From contig NZ_CALIMF010000011.1 of the NCBI RefSeq assembly GCF_938028735.1, positions 62,001 through 126,000 of the forward strand: a DNA stretch of 64,000 nucleotides, read 5' to 3'. The position numbers and the translations under genes are program-made. The first letter of the stretch is position 1. Every line of letters begins with the position of its first letter. This document shows positions 26,021 to 35,504 of this stretch, piece by piece. Under the pieces are notes generated by a model that ran no database searches, was not told the DNA's origin, and saw only the letters and a program-made list of their open reading frames with translations. The stretch comes from an uncultured Thermanaerothrix sp. Lineage in GTDB: Bacteria; Chloroflexota; Anaerolineae; Anaerolineales; Anaerolineaceae.

Positions 26021-27175
26021 ATGCTCAAGTATATCGCCAACCGCCTGTTACAGATTGTAGTCACCCTCTTTATCTTCTTTGCGTTGACGTACTTCATCTT
26101 AGATGCCCAGCCCGGCGACATCACCCTCCAGTACGTCAACAATCCCAAATTCACCAAGGAGCAGCGCGAAGCCCTGCGCCGCCGCTTGGGGTTGGATAAA
26201 CCCGCCTACGTGCGCTTCTTCCAGTGGATGGGTAACACGCTGCGTGGCGATTTGGGTGAATCCTACCAATACCGCAAGCCGGTTATGGACGTCTTGTTAG
26301 AGCGCGCCCCGCGCACGATTTTCCTCTTCCTCACCGCCACCCTGATCGAGTTCTTTGTGGGGTACTGGCTGGGAAGGGTGTTAGCCTGGCAACGCGGTAC
26401 CGGTCTGGAATATGGGATCACAGTGGTAGGAGCCTTCTTCTACACAGTTTTCACGCCCTGGTTCGCGCTAATGATGATTTACCTCTTTGGGTTCACCCTC
26501 AAATGGTTCCCCATTGGGAAATTCCTGGATGTCAATCTCTGGCGTACCGCTCCCAAAGGCCTGACGGCCAACCAAATCTTTATCAACCTGCTTGTGACTA
26601 TGACCCTCCTGGCAGTCGCCCTAGTGGTGGTGTACTACCTCACCCGCCGCATGAACCCCTATCGGGCGTCATTGATTCGCTGGAGCGCTTTGATCGGCGG
26701 CGCTGCCATTGCAGTGGGCTACTGGGCCGCCTCGCCGGTGGCGAAATACGCGGGTGATATTCTCTATCACATGGCACTGCCGATCATCGTACTGACCCTG
26801 ATCAACTTCTCTGGCACCATGTTGCTCACCCGCACCACCATGCTGGAGACGTTGCGTGAAGACTACATCATGGCAGCCCGGGCCAAGGGCCTGCCCGAGC
26901 GGGTGGTGCGCGATAAACACGCCGCGCGCAATGCCGTTCTGCCGGTCTTCACCAGTCTGATCATCTCCTTGCCTTTCATCCTCGGCGGCGGCATCATTAC
27001 CGAAACCGTCTTCTCCTGGGAAGGCTTAGGCTTGACTTTGCTCACCGCTTCGACCACGGGGGATATTCCCCTGGTCATGGGGTCCTTCCTGTTCATCGGG
27101 ACACTGGCCCTGCTGGCCCACTTGGTGGCCGACGTTGCCTACGCCTTCCTAGATCCGCGCATCCGTTATGCCTGA
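26021..27175 (+). CDS. Peptide-type ABC transporter permease (OppB/DppB family)
   Basis: A 384-aa permease. It begins as a typical DppB (MLKYIANRLLQIVVTLFIFF, then FFQWMGNTLRGDLGESYQYR) and ends with the EAA cytoplasmic loop AARAKGLPERVVRDKHAARN (~285-305) and TETVFSWEGLGLTLL. It is longer than the usual ~310-340 aa. The extra part lies at ~175-240, with two additional hydrophobic stretches (FINLLVTMTLLAVALVVVYY and LIRWSALIGGAAIAVGYW). First of four closely spaced transporter genes after the terminator. Confidence 0.9.
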   Translation: MLKYIANRLLQIVVTLFIFFALTYFILDAQPGDITLQYVNNPKFTKEQREALRRRLGLDKPAYVRFFQWMGNTLRGDLGESYQYRKPVMDVLLERAPRTIFLFLTATLIEFFVGYWLGRVLAWQRGTGLEYGITVVGAFFYTVFTPWFALMMIYLFGFTLKWFPIGKFLDVNLWRTAPKGLTANQIFINLLVTMTLLAVALVVVYYLTRRMNPYRASLIRWSALIGGAAIAVGYWAASPVAKYAGDILYHMALPIIVLTLINFSGTMLLTRTTMLETLREDYIMAARAKGLPERVVRDKHAARNAVLPVFTSLIISLPFILGGGIITETVFSWEGLGLTLLTASTTGDIPLVMGSFLFIGTLALLAHLVADVAYAFLDPRIRYA

Positions 27176-27187
27176 GGGAGTCGCATC

Positions 27188-28144
27188 ATGACCACTGCAC
27201 CTGCCGAAACCGCTTTTCACATTCAGGAACCGCTGTGGAAAATCCGCCTGCGCATCGCATGGAAAGGACTGAAGCAGAGCTGGGCACTCTTTACCGAGAA
27301 CAAAATCGGTCTAATAGGGTTGGGGATTATCCTCTTCTTCGGGTTGATGGCCCTGGCTCATCCCATCCTGATGCACACCGTCTGGGAACCCAATATCTAC
27401 GATCCCTTCATTGGCAACGACCCCACCATTCTGCAGCACCCCTCTCCACCTTCAGCGCGTCACCTGTTAGGTACCGACCCCGTCGGGCGCGATGTGCTCA
27501 GCCAATTAATGTACAGCACACAGTCGGAATTCATCCTGGGCCTGCTGGCCGCTCTGGTCACTGTGACCATCGCCACGTCGGTGGGCGCCATCTCGGCTTA
27601 CTTTGGTGGCGCGCTGGATGCCTTCTTCATGCGCCTGGCCGACCTGATCAACATTCTGCCCTTCATCGCCCTCCTAGTGGTCCTGACCGCCTTTTTTGAC
27701 TTTGGGATGATTGAACTGGCGCTGCTGATCGGAATTCTTTCCGGCTTTGGTGGCACCACGATCATCTTCAAAGCCCAGGCACTGACCATTAAAGTCAAGC
27801 CGTACATTGAGGCGGCCAAGGTGGCCGGGGGAAGCGACCTGCACATCATCTTCCGCCACATTGTCCCCAACCTGATGCCTTTGGCTTTCCTCAACATGAT
27901 GTTCACCGTCACGGGGGCAATCTTCTCTGAAGCGGCCCTGTCTTTCTTTGGCCTGCTCAACCTGCGCATGTCCTGGGGGATTATGATCAACACCACCCAA
28001 GCCGCAGGTTACCTCCTGGGCGGTTGGAAATATTGGTACTTGATCGTTCCGCCGGGCCTGGCGATTACCCTCCTGTGCAGTGCCTTCTACCTGGTAGGGC
28101 GTGCGCTGGATGAAGTCGTTAACCCGCGCCTGCGCCGGCGCTAA
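27188..28144 (+). CDS. Peptide-type ABC transporter permease (OppC/DppC family)
   Basis: A 318-aa second permease subunit. It has the N-terminal OppC segment with NKIGLIGLGIILFFGLMALA, the HLLGTDPVGRDVLSQLMYST motif typical of DppC, the EAA loop EAAKVAGGSDLHIIFRHIVP, and a last helix ending RALDEVVNPRLRRR. It starts 12 nt after the first permease and pairs with it to form the channel. Confidence 0.93.
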   Translation: MTTAPAETAFHIQEPLWKIRLRIAWKGLKQSWALFTENKIGLIGLGIILFFGLMALAHPILMHTVWEPNIYDPFIGNDPTILQHPSPPSARHLLGTDPVGRDVLSQLMYSTQSEFILGLLAALVTVTIATSVGAISAYFGGALDAFFMRLADLINILPFIALLVVLTAFFDFGMIELALLIGILSGFGGTTIIFKAQALTIKVKPYIEAAKVAGGSDLHIIFRHIVPNLMPLAFLNMMFTVTGAIFSEAALSFFGLLNLRMSWGIMINTTQAAGYLLGGWKYWYLIVPPGLAITLLCSAFYLVGRALDEVVNPRLRRR

Positions 28145-28160
28145 ACCCGAGGATAGACCT

Positions 28161-29147
28161 ATGGCAGAAAAACCCTTGCTTTCGGTTCGCAACCTCACCA
28201 TGATCTACAAGACGCGCAAAGGCCCGGTCTCGGCCATTGACGACGTCTCCTTTGACTTGAAGCGAGGCGAGTCCCTCGGCCTGGTCGGCGAATCGGGCTG
28301 CGGGAAGACCTCAGTGGCTATGGCGCTCTTGCGTTTGCTGCCCGACAATGCGCAAATCACCGGCGGGCAGATCCTGCTGGATGGGACAGACCTAACTCAA
28401 CTCAGCGAAGACGAGATGCAGCACGTGCGCTGGAAGCGCATCTCGATGGTCTTCCAGGCGGCGATGAATGCGCTTGATCCGGTGTATAAAGTGGGCGATC
28501 AGATCATCGAAGCCATTGAACGCCACGAGCGCGATATTGATCCAGCAGAGGCACGCAGGCGGGTAGAAGCCCTCTTCAAACTGGTGGGGATTGACCCCAA
28601 GATGGCCGATCGTTATCCCCACGAATTCAGTGGCGGGATGCGCCAACGCGCCATTATCGCTATGGCCCTGGCCTGCAACCCCGACCTGATCATCGCCGAT
28701 GAGCCCACCACCGCGCTGGATGTGATTGTCCAGGATCAGGTATTGCGCGAGTTGCGCCAGGTACAAAAGCAAATGGGCATGAGCATGATCTACATCTCCC
28801 ACGATATCGCGGTGATTGCTGAGGTGGCCGAGCGCATTGCGATCATGTATGCTGGGCGCTTATGCGAATTGGCCGACGCTGTGGAGATCTTCAAGCGCCC
28901 GCGCCACCCCTACACGGTGGCTTTGATGTCGGCCTTCCCCAGCATTGTCGGCGAGAAGCGACCGCTGGTTGCTTTGGGCGGGGAGCCCCCGGACCTGCTC
29001 TTCCCACCGCCAGGGTGTCGCTTCCATCCGCGTTGCCCCCGCGCCCTGGATATTTGCAAACAGCAACAACCCCCCTTTGAAGATATCGGTGGCGGCCACT
29101 ACCTGGCCTGCTGGAATCCTGCTCCGATGGTGGAGGTGCAATCATGA
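28161..29147 (+). CDS. Peptide-type ABC transporter ATPase (OppD/DppD family)
   Basis: A 328-aa ATPase with Walker [13 protein letters not shown], signature [17 protein letters not shown], Walker [14 protein letters not shown] and H-loop ISHDIAV. The C-terminal oligopeptide region carries the four-cysteine cluster [14 protein letters not shown]...C that binds an iron-sulfur cluster in some DppD/F proteins. The start is the ATG at 28161; the frame stays open into the permease gene to 28101 but that part has no domain. Confidence 0.93.
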   Translation: MAEKPLLSVRNLTMIYKTRKGPVSAIDDVSFDLKRGESLGLVGESGCGKTSVAMALLRLLPDNAQITGGQILLDGTDLTQLSEDEMQHVRWKRISMVFQAAMNALDPVYKVGDQIIEAIERHERDIDPAEARRRVEALFKLVGIDPKMADRYPHEFSGGMRQRAIIAMALACNPDLIIADEPTTALDVIVQDQVLRELRQVQKQMGMSMIYISHDIAVIAEVAERIAIMYAGRLCELADAVEIFKRPRHPYTVALMSAFPSIVGEKRPLVALGGEPPDLLFPPPGCRFHPRCPRALDICKQQQPPFEDIGGGHYLACWNPAPMVEVQS

Positions 29148-30142
29148 CCCCCAACGGCATCCCTCTAGTACAGGTCACAGGCCTCAAGAAGTACTATCCG
29201 GTGGGGGGCAACATCTTCAACCCCGGCAAATTCAAGGTCCACGCGGTGGATGATATTTCCTTCACTATCCTTGCTGGCAAATCGCTGGGCCTGGTTGGCG
29301 AATCGGGTTGCGGAAAAACCACCACTGGCAAGTTACTCACCCGCCTGATTGATCCCACTGATGGCAAGATTCTCATCGCTGATGAGAAAAATAACCTGGT
29401 GGATCTAGCCACCCTCAGAGGTAAAGAACTGAAGCGCTTCCGCCGGCGGGTGCAAATGATCTTCCAGGATCCCTATGAATCGCTCAACCCGCGCCTGACC
29501 ATTTTTGACATCGTGGCCGAGCCGCTGGCGGTCCAAGGCATTGGGAGCGTGCTGGACCGCGAGGTCATGGTGGCTAAAATGTTGGAGCAGGTGGGGCTGA
29601 CCCCGGCCACCTCGTTCATGTTCCGCTATCCCCATGAACTCTCAGGTGGGCAGCGCCAGCGCGTGGCGATTGCCCGCGCCCTGGTGATCAATCCCAGTTT
29701 CGTGGTTGCCGATGAGCCTACTTCCATGCTGGATGTCTCTATTCGCACAGGCGTTATGAACCTGATGATGGACTTGGCTCAGCAACTGGAGGTGAGTTAT
29801 CTCTACATCACCCACGATCTGGCCGTTGCGCGCTATACCAGCGATATGCTGGCCGTGATGTACATGGGCAAGATTGTCGAATACGGGCCCACCGAAGAGG
29901 TGCTGCATCACCCGCTGCACCCCTATACGCGCGCCCTGATCTCAGCTGTGCCGGTGCCCGATCCGACCTTCAAACGCGGCACCCCAGAGATTAAGGGGAG
30001 TATCAGCAAGCCCATTAACCCGGTGCCACGCTGCCGCTTCTTCGAACGCTGCCCCATCGCTGCCAAAGTCTGTGAAGATAACGATCACCCACCCCTGGAA
30101 GACAAAGGCGGGGGGCATCAAGTGGCGTGCTATCGGGTGTAG
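29144..30142 (+). CDS. Peptide-type ABC transporter ATPase (OppF/DppF family)
   Basis: A 332-aa second ATPase, coupled to the first by ATGA. Walker [14 protein letters not shown], then MIFQDPYESLNPRLT, signature ELSGGQRQRVAIARALV and Walker B FVVADEPTSMLDVS (Met where Ala is usual). The C-terminal cluster CRFFERCPIAAKVC ... C is again present. Together with 23738-29147 this completes a five-gene importer. Confidence 0.93.
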   Translation: MTPNGIPLVQVTGLKKYYPVGGNIFNPGKFKVHAVDDISFTILAGKSLGLVGESGCGKTTTGKLLTRLIDPTDGKILIADEKNNLVDLATLRGKELKRFRRRVQMIFQDPYESLNPRLTIFDIVAEPLAVQGIGSVLDREVMVAKMLEQVGLTPATSFMFRYPHELSGGQRQRVAIARALVINPSFVVADEPTSMLDVSIRTGVMNLMMDLAQQLEVSYLYITHDLAVARYTSDMLAVMYMGKIVEYGPTEEVLHHPLHPYTRALISAVPVPDPTFKRGTPEIKGSISKPINPVPRCRFFERCPIAAKVCEDNDHPPLEDKGGGHQVACYRV

Positions 30143-30172
30143 GTGAGGCATTTCTCACCGTATAGACTTGAG

Positions 30173-30204
30173 CGCCGGGCCATTCGACCCGGCGTTGTGT
30201 TTTA
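30173..30204. terminator. Intrinsic terminator after the transporter operon
   Basis: CGCCGGG (30173-30179) and CCCGGCG (30188-30194) pair around an 8-nt loop, followed by TTGTGTTTT. It sits between convergent genes. Confidence 0.75.
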
Positions 30205-30219
30205 GGCCAAGGCTCGGGG

Positions 30220-30780
30220 TCAAGGGGCAACGGACAGTATCCATGAGGGCAGGTCGGCCCATCCATAGCCGACCTCAACTAGGGAAGTACCGCCGATCGT
30301 GAGGGTCTGCTCACGCACCGGCTGTCCGCCCAGGCGCGCATAAAACGCGCGGGCCGGTGTGTTCTCAGCCAGGACCCAAATCAACATCGAGGTCAGCCCA
30401 TGTTGGAGTAGGGCCTGCGCCGAGGCCACGACCAACCGTGTGCCGATGCCGTGGCGCTGGAAAGCCGGGAGCACGTAGAGCGCATAGATTTCACCCCGAT
30501 AAATTGCATCGCCGCTCCGTTCTGGCCCCCCACTGGCAAATCCCACGATGCGGCCCGCCTTTTCGGCGACCCACCAAAAACTCCCTGGACGCGGCTGGGC
30601 GATCCACTCGCGGATTTGCCGCGCATCCTTGGCAACGGAGAGTTGTGCCAGGACACTAGCCGGGAGGAGACCGGCATAGGCGGCACGCCAGGTATCCACA
30701 TGCACCTGAGCAATGCCCCATGCATCGGCGGGGGTTGCCAGGCGAATATCCAATGGGTCTAAGCAGCGGTCATTTTCCAT
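30220..30780 (-). CDS. GNAT-family N-acetyltransferase
   Basis: A single-domain acetyltransferase of about 186 aa. The GNAT acetyl-CoA motif A is clear: ALYVLPAFQRHGIGTRLV, followed by ENTPARAFYARLGGQPV. The N-terminal DIRLATPADAWGIAQVHVDT and TWRAAYAGLLP are typical of the RimI/YhbS-like branch. The ATG at 30780 has TGAGG upstream; an in-frame ATG at 30822 would add 14 residues. Substrate unknown. Confidence 0.87.
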   Translation of the reverse strand: MENDRCLDPLDIRLATPADAWGIAQVHVDTWRAAYAGLLPASVLAQLSVAKDARQIREWIAQPRPGSFWWVAEKAGRIVGFASGGPERSGDAIYRGEIYALYVLPAFQRHGIGTRLVVASAQALLQHGLTSMLIWVLAENTPARAFYARLGGQPVREQTLTIGGTSLVEVGYGWADLPSWILSVAP

Positions 30781-30842
30781 GAGATGCCTCAAGCGTATCC
30801 GAACCAAAGGACTCAATACCATTCCTGCGTGACTTCGGTTTC

Positions 30843-30854
30843 GATTATATAATC
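30843..30854. promoter_or_regulatory. Palindromic -10 element shared by divergent genes
   Basis: GATTATATAATC is a perfect 12-bp palindrome that gives TATAAT on both strands (30848-30853 plus, 30849-30844 minus). It lies between the divergent GNAT and oxidoreductase genes. No good -35 box is visible on either side. Confidence 0.45.
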
Positions 30855-30929
30855 AGTTGTGCCACGCATGAAGGTGGTCGTGAACGTATCCCTACCCCTT
30901 AACCTTACCGCGGAAAGGAGCCCCTGATC

Positions 30930-32318
30930 ATGCCCTCTCAACCCGTCACGGCAGTGCTCATCGGCGCCGGACAGCGCGGCGCCGAGGCTTACGCGCCCTA
31001 CGCCCTACAGCACCCGGATCAGTTACGCTTTGTGGCAGTGGCTGAGCCCGATCCGCAACGCCGCGCGCGTTTTGCCGCTCAGCACAACATTCCCCATGCA
31101 CGTCAATACTCAACCTGGGAAGACCTGCTGGATGAGCCTCAGATGGCCGACGCCGCGCTGATCTGCACGCAGGATGCGCTGCACACGGCCCCAGCCCTGG
31201 CGGCCCTGCGCGCCGGCTACCACATCTTGCTGGAAAAGCCCCTGGCGCCGCGCCTAGAAGAATGTGAGGCGATTGTCACGACCAGTGAAGCGTTGGGGCG
31301 GCAGTTGCATGTGGGGCATGTGATGCGCTATACCCGGCACTACCAATTGTTGCGTGAGATCGTGCAATCGGGCGTCTTGGGCGAAGTGGTGGATGTGGAC
31401 CATCGCGAAAATGTGGCATTCTGGCACATGGTGCACTCTTACGTCCGCGGTAACTGGCGCAACAGCGCCCTCTCCAGCCCAATGATCCTGGCCAAATGTT
31501 GCCATGACCTGGATATGTTACCCTGGGTGCTGGGGCAGCGCTGCCAGCGCCTGTATAGCGTGGGTAATCTCCTGCACTTCCGCGCGGAAAATGCACCCCC
31601 CGGTGCACCCGAGCGCTGCCTGGATGGCTGTCCGGCCGCACAAACCTGCCCCTACTACGCCCCCTATCTTTACCTGGAGATGAAACCCTTCTGGCACAAT
31701 TATGCCGAGACGGCGCCGCGTGGCTTTGCCCGTTGGGCAACCCGGCAGTGGGTGGAACATCCCTGGCTGGTGCGCTTACTCAGCGCGGTTTATCCTGATC
31801 TGCGCCAAATTACCGACTACCGCGGTTGGCCGCTGACAGTGCTTGCTCTTGATCCTACGCCTGAGAACCTCCTTGCAGCGCTTCGGACGGGGCCCTATGG
31901 GCGCTGCGTTTACCACTGTGATAACGATGTTGTGGATCATCAGGTGGTGAGTATGCTCTTCAGCGCCGGCAGCACAGTGACGCTGACCATGCATGGGCAC
32001 TCCCATGTCGAGCATCGTTCAACTCGCATAGAAGGGACGCGGGGGCGTTTGCTGGCGATGCTGGGCAATGGCGGTGGGTGGATTCAAGTGGAAGAACATC
32101 GCACGCTGACGCGCCGCACCTACGATACTAGCCCACCCGCGGGCCAGGGACACGGCGGCGGTGATATGGGATTGATGGCGCACTTTGTGACCTGCGTGCG
32201 CGCCGGCGGCAACCCGCCCGAGGTGCGTCAGACCGCCCGCGAGGCGCTGGAGAGCCACCGCCTGGCTTTCGCCGCTGAGGAATCACGCCTGACCGGGCGC
32301 GTCTTTAACTTTGAGTAA
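30930..32318 (+). CDS. Gfo/Idh/MocA-family oxidoreductase
   Basis: A 462-aa NAD(P)-dependent sugar or polyol dehydrogenase. The Rossmann start is AVLIGAGQRGAEAYAPYALQ, with the nucleotide fold running through YHILLEKPLA (the family's EKP motif, ~108). The HVGHVMRYTRHY and KCCHDLDML motifs match the substrate domain. An internal cysteine-rich stretch (CLDGCPAAQTCPYYAP, ~227-242) is seen in a subgroup of these proteins. It is convergent with galE with a 6-nt gap. Substrate unknown; sugar conversion for envelope glycans is possible. Confidence 0.87.
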   Translation: MPSQPVTAVLIGAGQRGAEAYAPYALQHPDQLRFVAVAEPDPQRRARFAAQHNIPHARQYSTWEDLLDEPQMADAALICTQDALHTAPALAALRAGYHILLEKPLAPRLEECEAIVTTSEALGRQLHVGHVMRYTRHYQLLREIVQSGVLGEVVDVDHRENVAFWHMVHSYVRGNWRNSALSSPMILAKCCHDLDMLPWVLGQRCQRLYSVGNLLHFRAENAPPGAPERCLDGCPAAQTCPYYAPYLYLEMKPFWHNYAETAPRGFARWATRQWVEHPWLVRLLSAVYPDLRQITDYRGWPLTVLALDPTPENLLAALRTGPYGRCVYHCDNDVVDHQVVSMLFSAGSTVTLTMHGHSHVEHRSTRIEGTRGRLLAMLGNGGGWIQVEEHRTLTRRTYDTSPPAGQGHGGGDMGLMAHFVTCVRAGGNPPEVRQTAREALESHRLAFAAEESRLTGRVFNFE

Positions 32319-32324
32319 GACGCC

Positions 32325-33407
32325 TTACGCGTGCACCTGACCATGATCTGAAGCCGGTGCCTCCACCCCAGGGAACGTATTTTTCGCCACGGTTGAACCT
32401 GTGTTTAGGACTTGCTGGCGGACCTCTGCCCATCGCAAGGCGTCGCGGATGCCGTCTTCAATCGAAAGACGCGCTTTCCACCCCAGCAGACGCTCGGCGG
32501 TATCTGCGTTGGCGTAAGAGCCGGCAATATCACCGGGACGCGGCGGGGCTTCCCGCACCGGGATGGAGTGCCCAATCACCTTTTGGAAGGCCTCCAGCAG
32601 TTCACGCACGGTAACGCCGCGGCCCGTCCCCAGGTTGATCACCAGATAACGATCCGGTGGATTGCCCGCCCGCTCGAAAACAGCATCAAAATCCAGCACT
32701 GCCGCCAGATGCGCCTGGGCCAAATCCCACACATGGATGTAATCACGAATACCGGTACCATCGCGGGTGGGCCAGTTCGTGCCGGTGATTTCAAAGTAAG
32801 GGTACTTGCCCAATGCCGTATCCACCATTCGTCCTAAGACGTGGGTGGGATTTTCAACATGGATCCCACTGCGCATTTGGGGGTCGGCGCCGATGGGGTT
32901 GAAGTAGCGCAGGGCAATGCCGTACATGCCATAACTGACACAGTAGTCGCGTAGTACCATCTCCATCATGTATTTGGTGCGCGCGTAGGGACTGGAAGGC
33001 TTGAGTGGCGAGTCCTCGCGCACCATGAACCCTGGCACCACGTCGTACAACGAGGCCGAGGAACTGAACACCACCCGCTTGCAGCCCAAGCGTTGCAGGT
33101 GATAAAAGAACTCAATGGACTTACCCACGTTCTCGCGGTAATATTCGTAGGGTTTCTCCATGGACTCAGGGACGACGATCAGCGCTGCGCAGTGAATGGC
33201 GGCGTGAATGTCGGGATGGTCCTGAAAAATGCGCTCCAAAAGGGCCACATCGGCGATATCGCCGTGGTAAAAAAGGCGTCCGCGGGTGAACTCCACCCGC
33301 CCGGTGGAAAGGTTATCCAGGATGATGGGGGTGTGGCCGGCATCCAGCAGGGCCGAGCAGATGGTACTCCCAATGTAACCGGCGCCGCCGCTGACCAGAA
33401 TCTTCAT
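32325..33407 (-). CDS. galE: UDP-glucose 4-epimerase
   Basis: Interconverts UDP-glucose and UDP-galactose using tightly bound NAD. The 360-aa SDR has GGAGYIGS (~7-14), DNLSTGR, SSSASLYD (catalytic Ser/Thr region), YARTK (YxxxK) and the GalE-typical RYFNPIGAD and DGTGIRDYIHVWDLA. A ~20-aa C-terminal tail is extra. It probably feeds the nearby glycosyltransferases, though it is not in an operon with them. Confidence 0.92.
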   Translation of the reverse strand: MKILVSGGAGYIGSTICSALLDAGHTPIILDNLSTGRVEFTRGRLFYHGDIADVALLERIFQDHPDIHAAIHCAALIVVPESMEKPYEYYRENVGKSIEFFYHLQRLGCKRVVFSSSASLYDVVPGFMVREDSPLKPSSPYARTKYMMEMVLRDYCVSYGMYGIALRYFNPIGADPQMRSGIHVENPTHVLGRMVDTALGKYPYFEITGTNWPTRDGTGIRDYIHVWDLAQAHLAAVLDFDAVFERAGNPPDRYLVINLGTGRGVTVRELLEAFQKVIGHSIPVREAPPRPGDIAGSYANADTAERLLGWKARLSIEDGIRDALRWAEVRQQVLNTGSTVAKNTFPGVEAPASDHGQVHA

Positions 33408-33473
33408 ACGCCTCCTTGAAGAGAAAAATGCTCATATGGGTGTGATTATAGACGATTTTTGCCCAGGCTCCAA

Positions 33474-35504
33474 CTACGGACACATCATTTCCTGGCGCAG
33501 GGTCGTGTAGGCGCGGTCGCGCTCCGGGCTGGGCGCGGTCTCACGCAGCAGGCGCTGCCACACACGGCACACCACCCCGTGCATGGTCGGAGCCACGCGC
33601 GCGGCTTCCAGACTCTGGGCTAACGCATGCTCCCAGTCACCCACATGGGCATACCCTTCAATAAAGGGCAAGCGCTCAGCAGGATCGTTGGGGTAGTCAC
33701 CCAGGGCCAAAGCGGTTTCCGCCAAGCGTACTACCGCCTCCCAGTCTTGACGCTGGCGGGCCAAATCGGCGTGCTCGTAATAGTAACACCAGCCGTGTAC
33801 TGGTTCCGGGGCATAGAAAGCGGGCAGGGTCGGCGGACCGGCCTGAGACTCGATGAGATCCGGGGTGCTCAATTGTGCAGCCACCCGGCGCAAGCGGGGG
33901 GGCAAAAACAGGTTGTCGGCCTCCAGCGCGGGATCGATCACCCGCAAGCAGGCCGGTGGTTGGTAGAAGAGCACCAGCACCTGATCTGTCGTGCCACGAA
34001 ACGTTGCAGCAAGATAATCAAGATCTATCGGTTGATGCAAAATGCCCGCCTGGAGAGGCAGGTAGGTGCGGCGCACATCCAGGTCTATCAGCAGATAGTC
34101 CATCTGCGGGGTGCGGTTTTCGGGAGCGTAGAGCCAGTTCAAAGGCGCGGTTAGGGAGTTGTCACTGTAGTGCCTCAGGGGTAATCCCTGCACAACGAGC
34201 GTGGTGCCGGGCTTGAGATCAGGAATGCGCCAGGCCATCTGCCAAAAGAAGGCGCGTTGGGTGTCCCAGTCCTGCCGATATTCACCCGCATTCTGGGTCT
34301 GAAAAGCCGCCGCCAACCCAAGAGTGATCACCAAGACGACCGATCCCCAGACTGCCGGCAGGAGGCGCGCCAGACCCACTAACACGCAAGCCGCGCCGAG
34401 CATAAAAGGCAATGTAAAGCGATCATATGGGAAACCCAGTCGGATCGGCAAATCGGTTAACCAGAACGGCCAACCCGCCAGGAGCAGGCTGGCCCCACCC
34501 AGCATCAGCAGCGGACGCGCTTCTGCCCACCGCATCCGCAGGCTGCCCACCTCCCCAAGGGACCAGCGCCAACGTACCAGCCAGGAGAACAATCCCAGGG
34601 CTGCTCCTAGGACGCCCAGAGTGAAGAGGAGCGTACGCGGGCCTAATGCTGGTAACATTGCCAGACGGGTTAATGGTTGGAACCAGGCTGCTACACTGGT
34701 CAGCAAGATGTCGTGAAGCATGCGCCCCAACAACGGCATCAACACCGCCAAGGGCTGGAGGATCAGGGATTGCAACAAGTGAGGCTGGTAATTATAGGTC
34801 TGATATGGGAAGAAAAAAGCCCGCCAAAGGGCAACGCCTGTAAAGAGGACAAAATACGGCAGACTATGATACAAAACGTGGCGCCATCGTTGAGCACCTG
34901 CGGTTTTCAATGTCTGGGCCAGCAGGAACGGGCGCACCAAATCCAGCAGGAAGAAGTACTCCATGCTCAGCAGGTTAACCGCGCTCAGCCCCAGGCCAAG
35001 CAAATGCCAGCCCCAGCTATAAGAAGGAGAATGTGCCGCCCGAGTCATGGCATAAAGCGATGCCAAAAAGGCTGTTAAAACGATGAAAAAGTGGCTGTAC
35101 ACGATGCTAATGGGTTGCTGACCAAAGCCGGGGTAAAGGCTGAAGGCCAGAACCATCCAGGCCGCATCTGCCGAGCGCTGCGGCCAAACCTGCCGCCAGG
35201 TCAGCCACACCCCAAGACCGGCCAGCCAGCGCCAGAAAAGCGCATAGAGGTGCCACTGCCAGGGCATTGTGCCCAGAAAGGTCATTGAGATTTGGTAAAA
35301 CATCCCCCAAAAGGGACGGTTCGTGGAAAAATAGCGGTGTAACCCTTCGGGGCCGTAAGTTTTGGCGATCCACAGGATCGGCAAATCGTCCCAGTAGAAT
35401 CCCAGCCAGGGCAGGAAGGGGCCATAGGCCAGGAGGAGGATCCCAGCCAGCCACAGGGGAAAGGGAAGCGCACGCAGTGATTCAATGAGGCGTCGGTGGC
35501 GCAT
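33474..35504 (-). CDS. Polytopic membrane protein with TPR-like tail, probably in glycan assembly
   Basis: A protein of about 676 aa. Residues ~1-430 hold some ten hydrophobic helices with loops rich in W, F and R (e.g. LAYGPFLPWLGFYWDDLPIL). This resembles GT39/ArnT-type glycosyltransferases and Wzy-like envelope enzymes, including an acidic pair in the first loop (WDD). The soluble C-terminus (~550-676) is helical with TPR-like repeats (DWEAVVRLAETALALGDY, DWEHALAQSLEAARVAP). It is translationally coupled to the GT2 gene upstream: the ATG at 35504 lies within the GT2 3' end and has GGAG before it. In-frame starts at 35528 and 35558 are alternatives. Confidence 0.7.
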   Translation of the reverse strand: MRHRRLIESLRALPFPLWLAGILLLAYGPFLPWLGFYWDDLPILWIAKTYGPEGLHRYFSTNRPFWGMFYQISMTFLGTMPWQWHLYALFWRWLAGLGVWLTWRQVWPQRSADAAWMVLAFSLYPGFGQQPISIVYSHFFIVLTAFLASLYAMTRAAHSPSYSWGWHLLGLGLSAVNLLSMEYFFLLDLVRPFLLAQTLKTAGAQRWRHVLYHSLPYFVLFTGVALWRAFFFPYQTYNYQPHLLQSLILQPLAVLMPLLGRMLHDILLTSVAAWFQPLTRLAMLPALGPRTLLFTLGVLGAALGLFSWLVRWRWSLGEVGSLRMRWAEARPLLMLGGASLLLAGWPFWLTDLPIRLGFPYDRFTLPFMLGAACVLVGLARLLPAVWGSVVLVITLGLAAAFQTQNAGEYRQDWDTQRAFFWQMAWRIPDLKPGTTLVVQGLPLRHYSDNSLTAPLNWLYAPENRTPQMDYLLIDLDVRRTYLPLQAGILHQPIDLDYLAATFRGTTDQVLVLFYQPPACLRVIDPALEADNLFLPPRLRRVAAQLSTPDLIESQAGPPTLPAFYAPEPVHGWCYYYEHADLARQRQDWEAVVRLAETALALGDYPNDPAERLPFIEGYAHVGDWEHALAQSLEAARVAPTMHGVVCRVWQRLLRETAPSPERDRAYTTLRQEMMCP

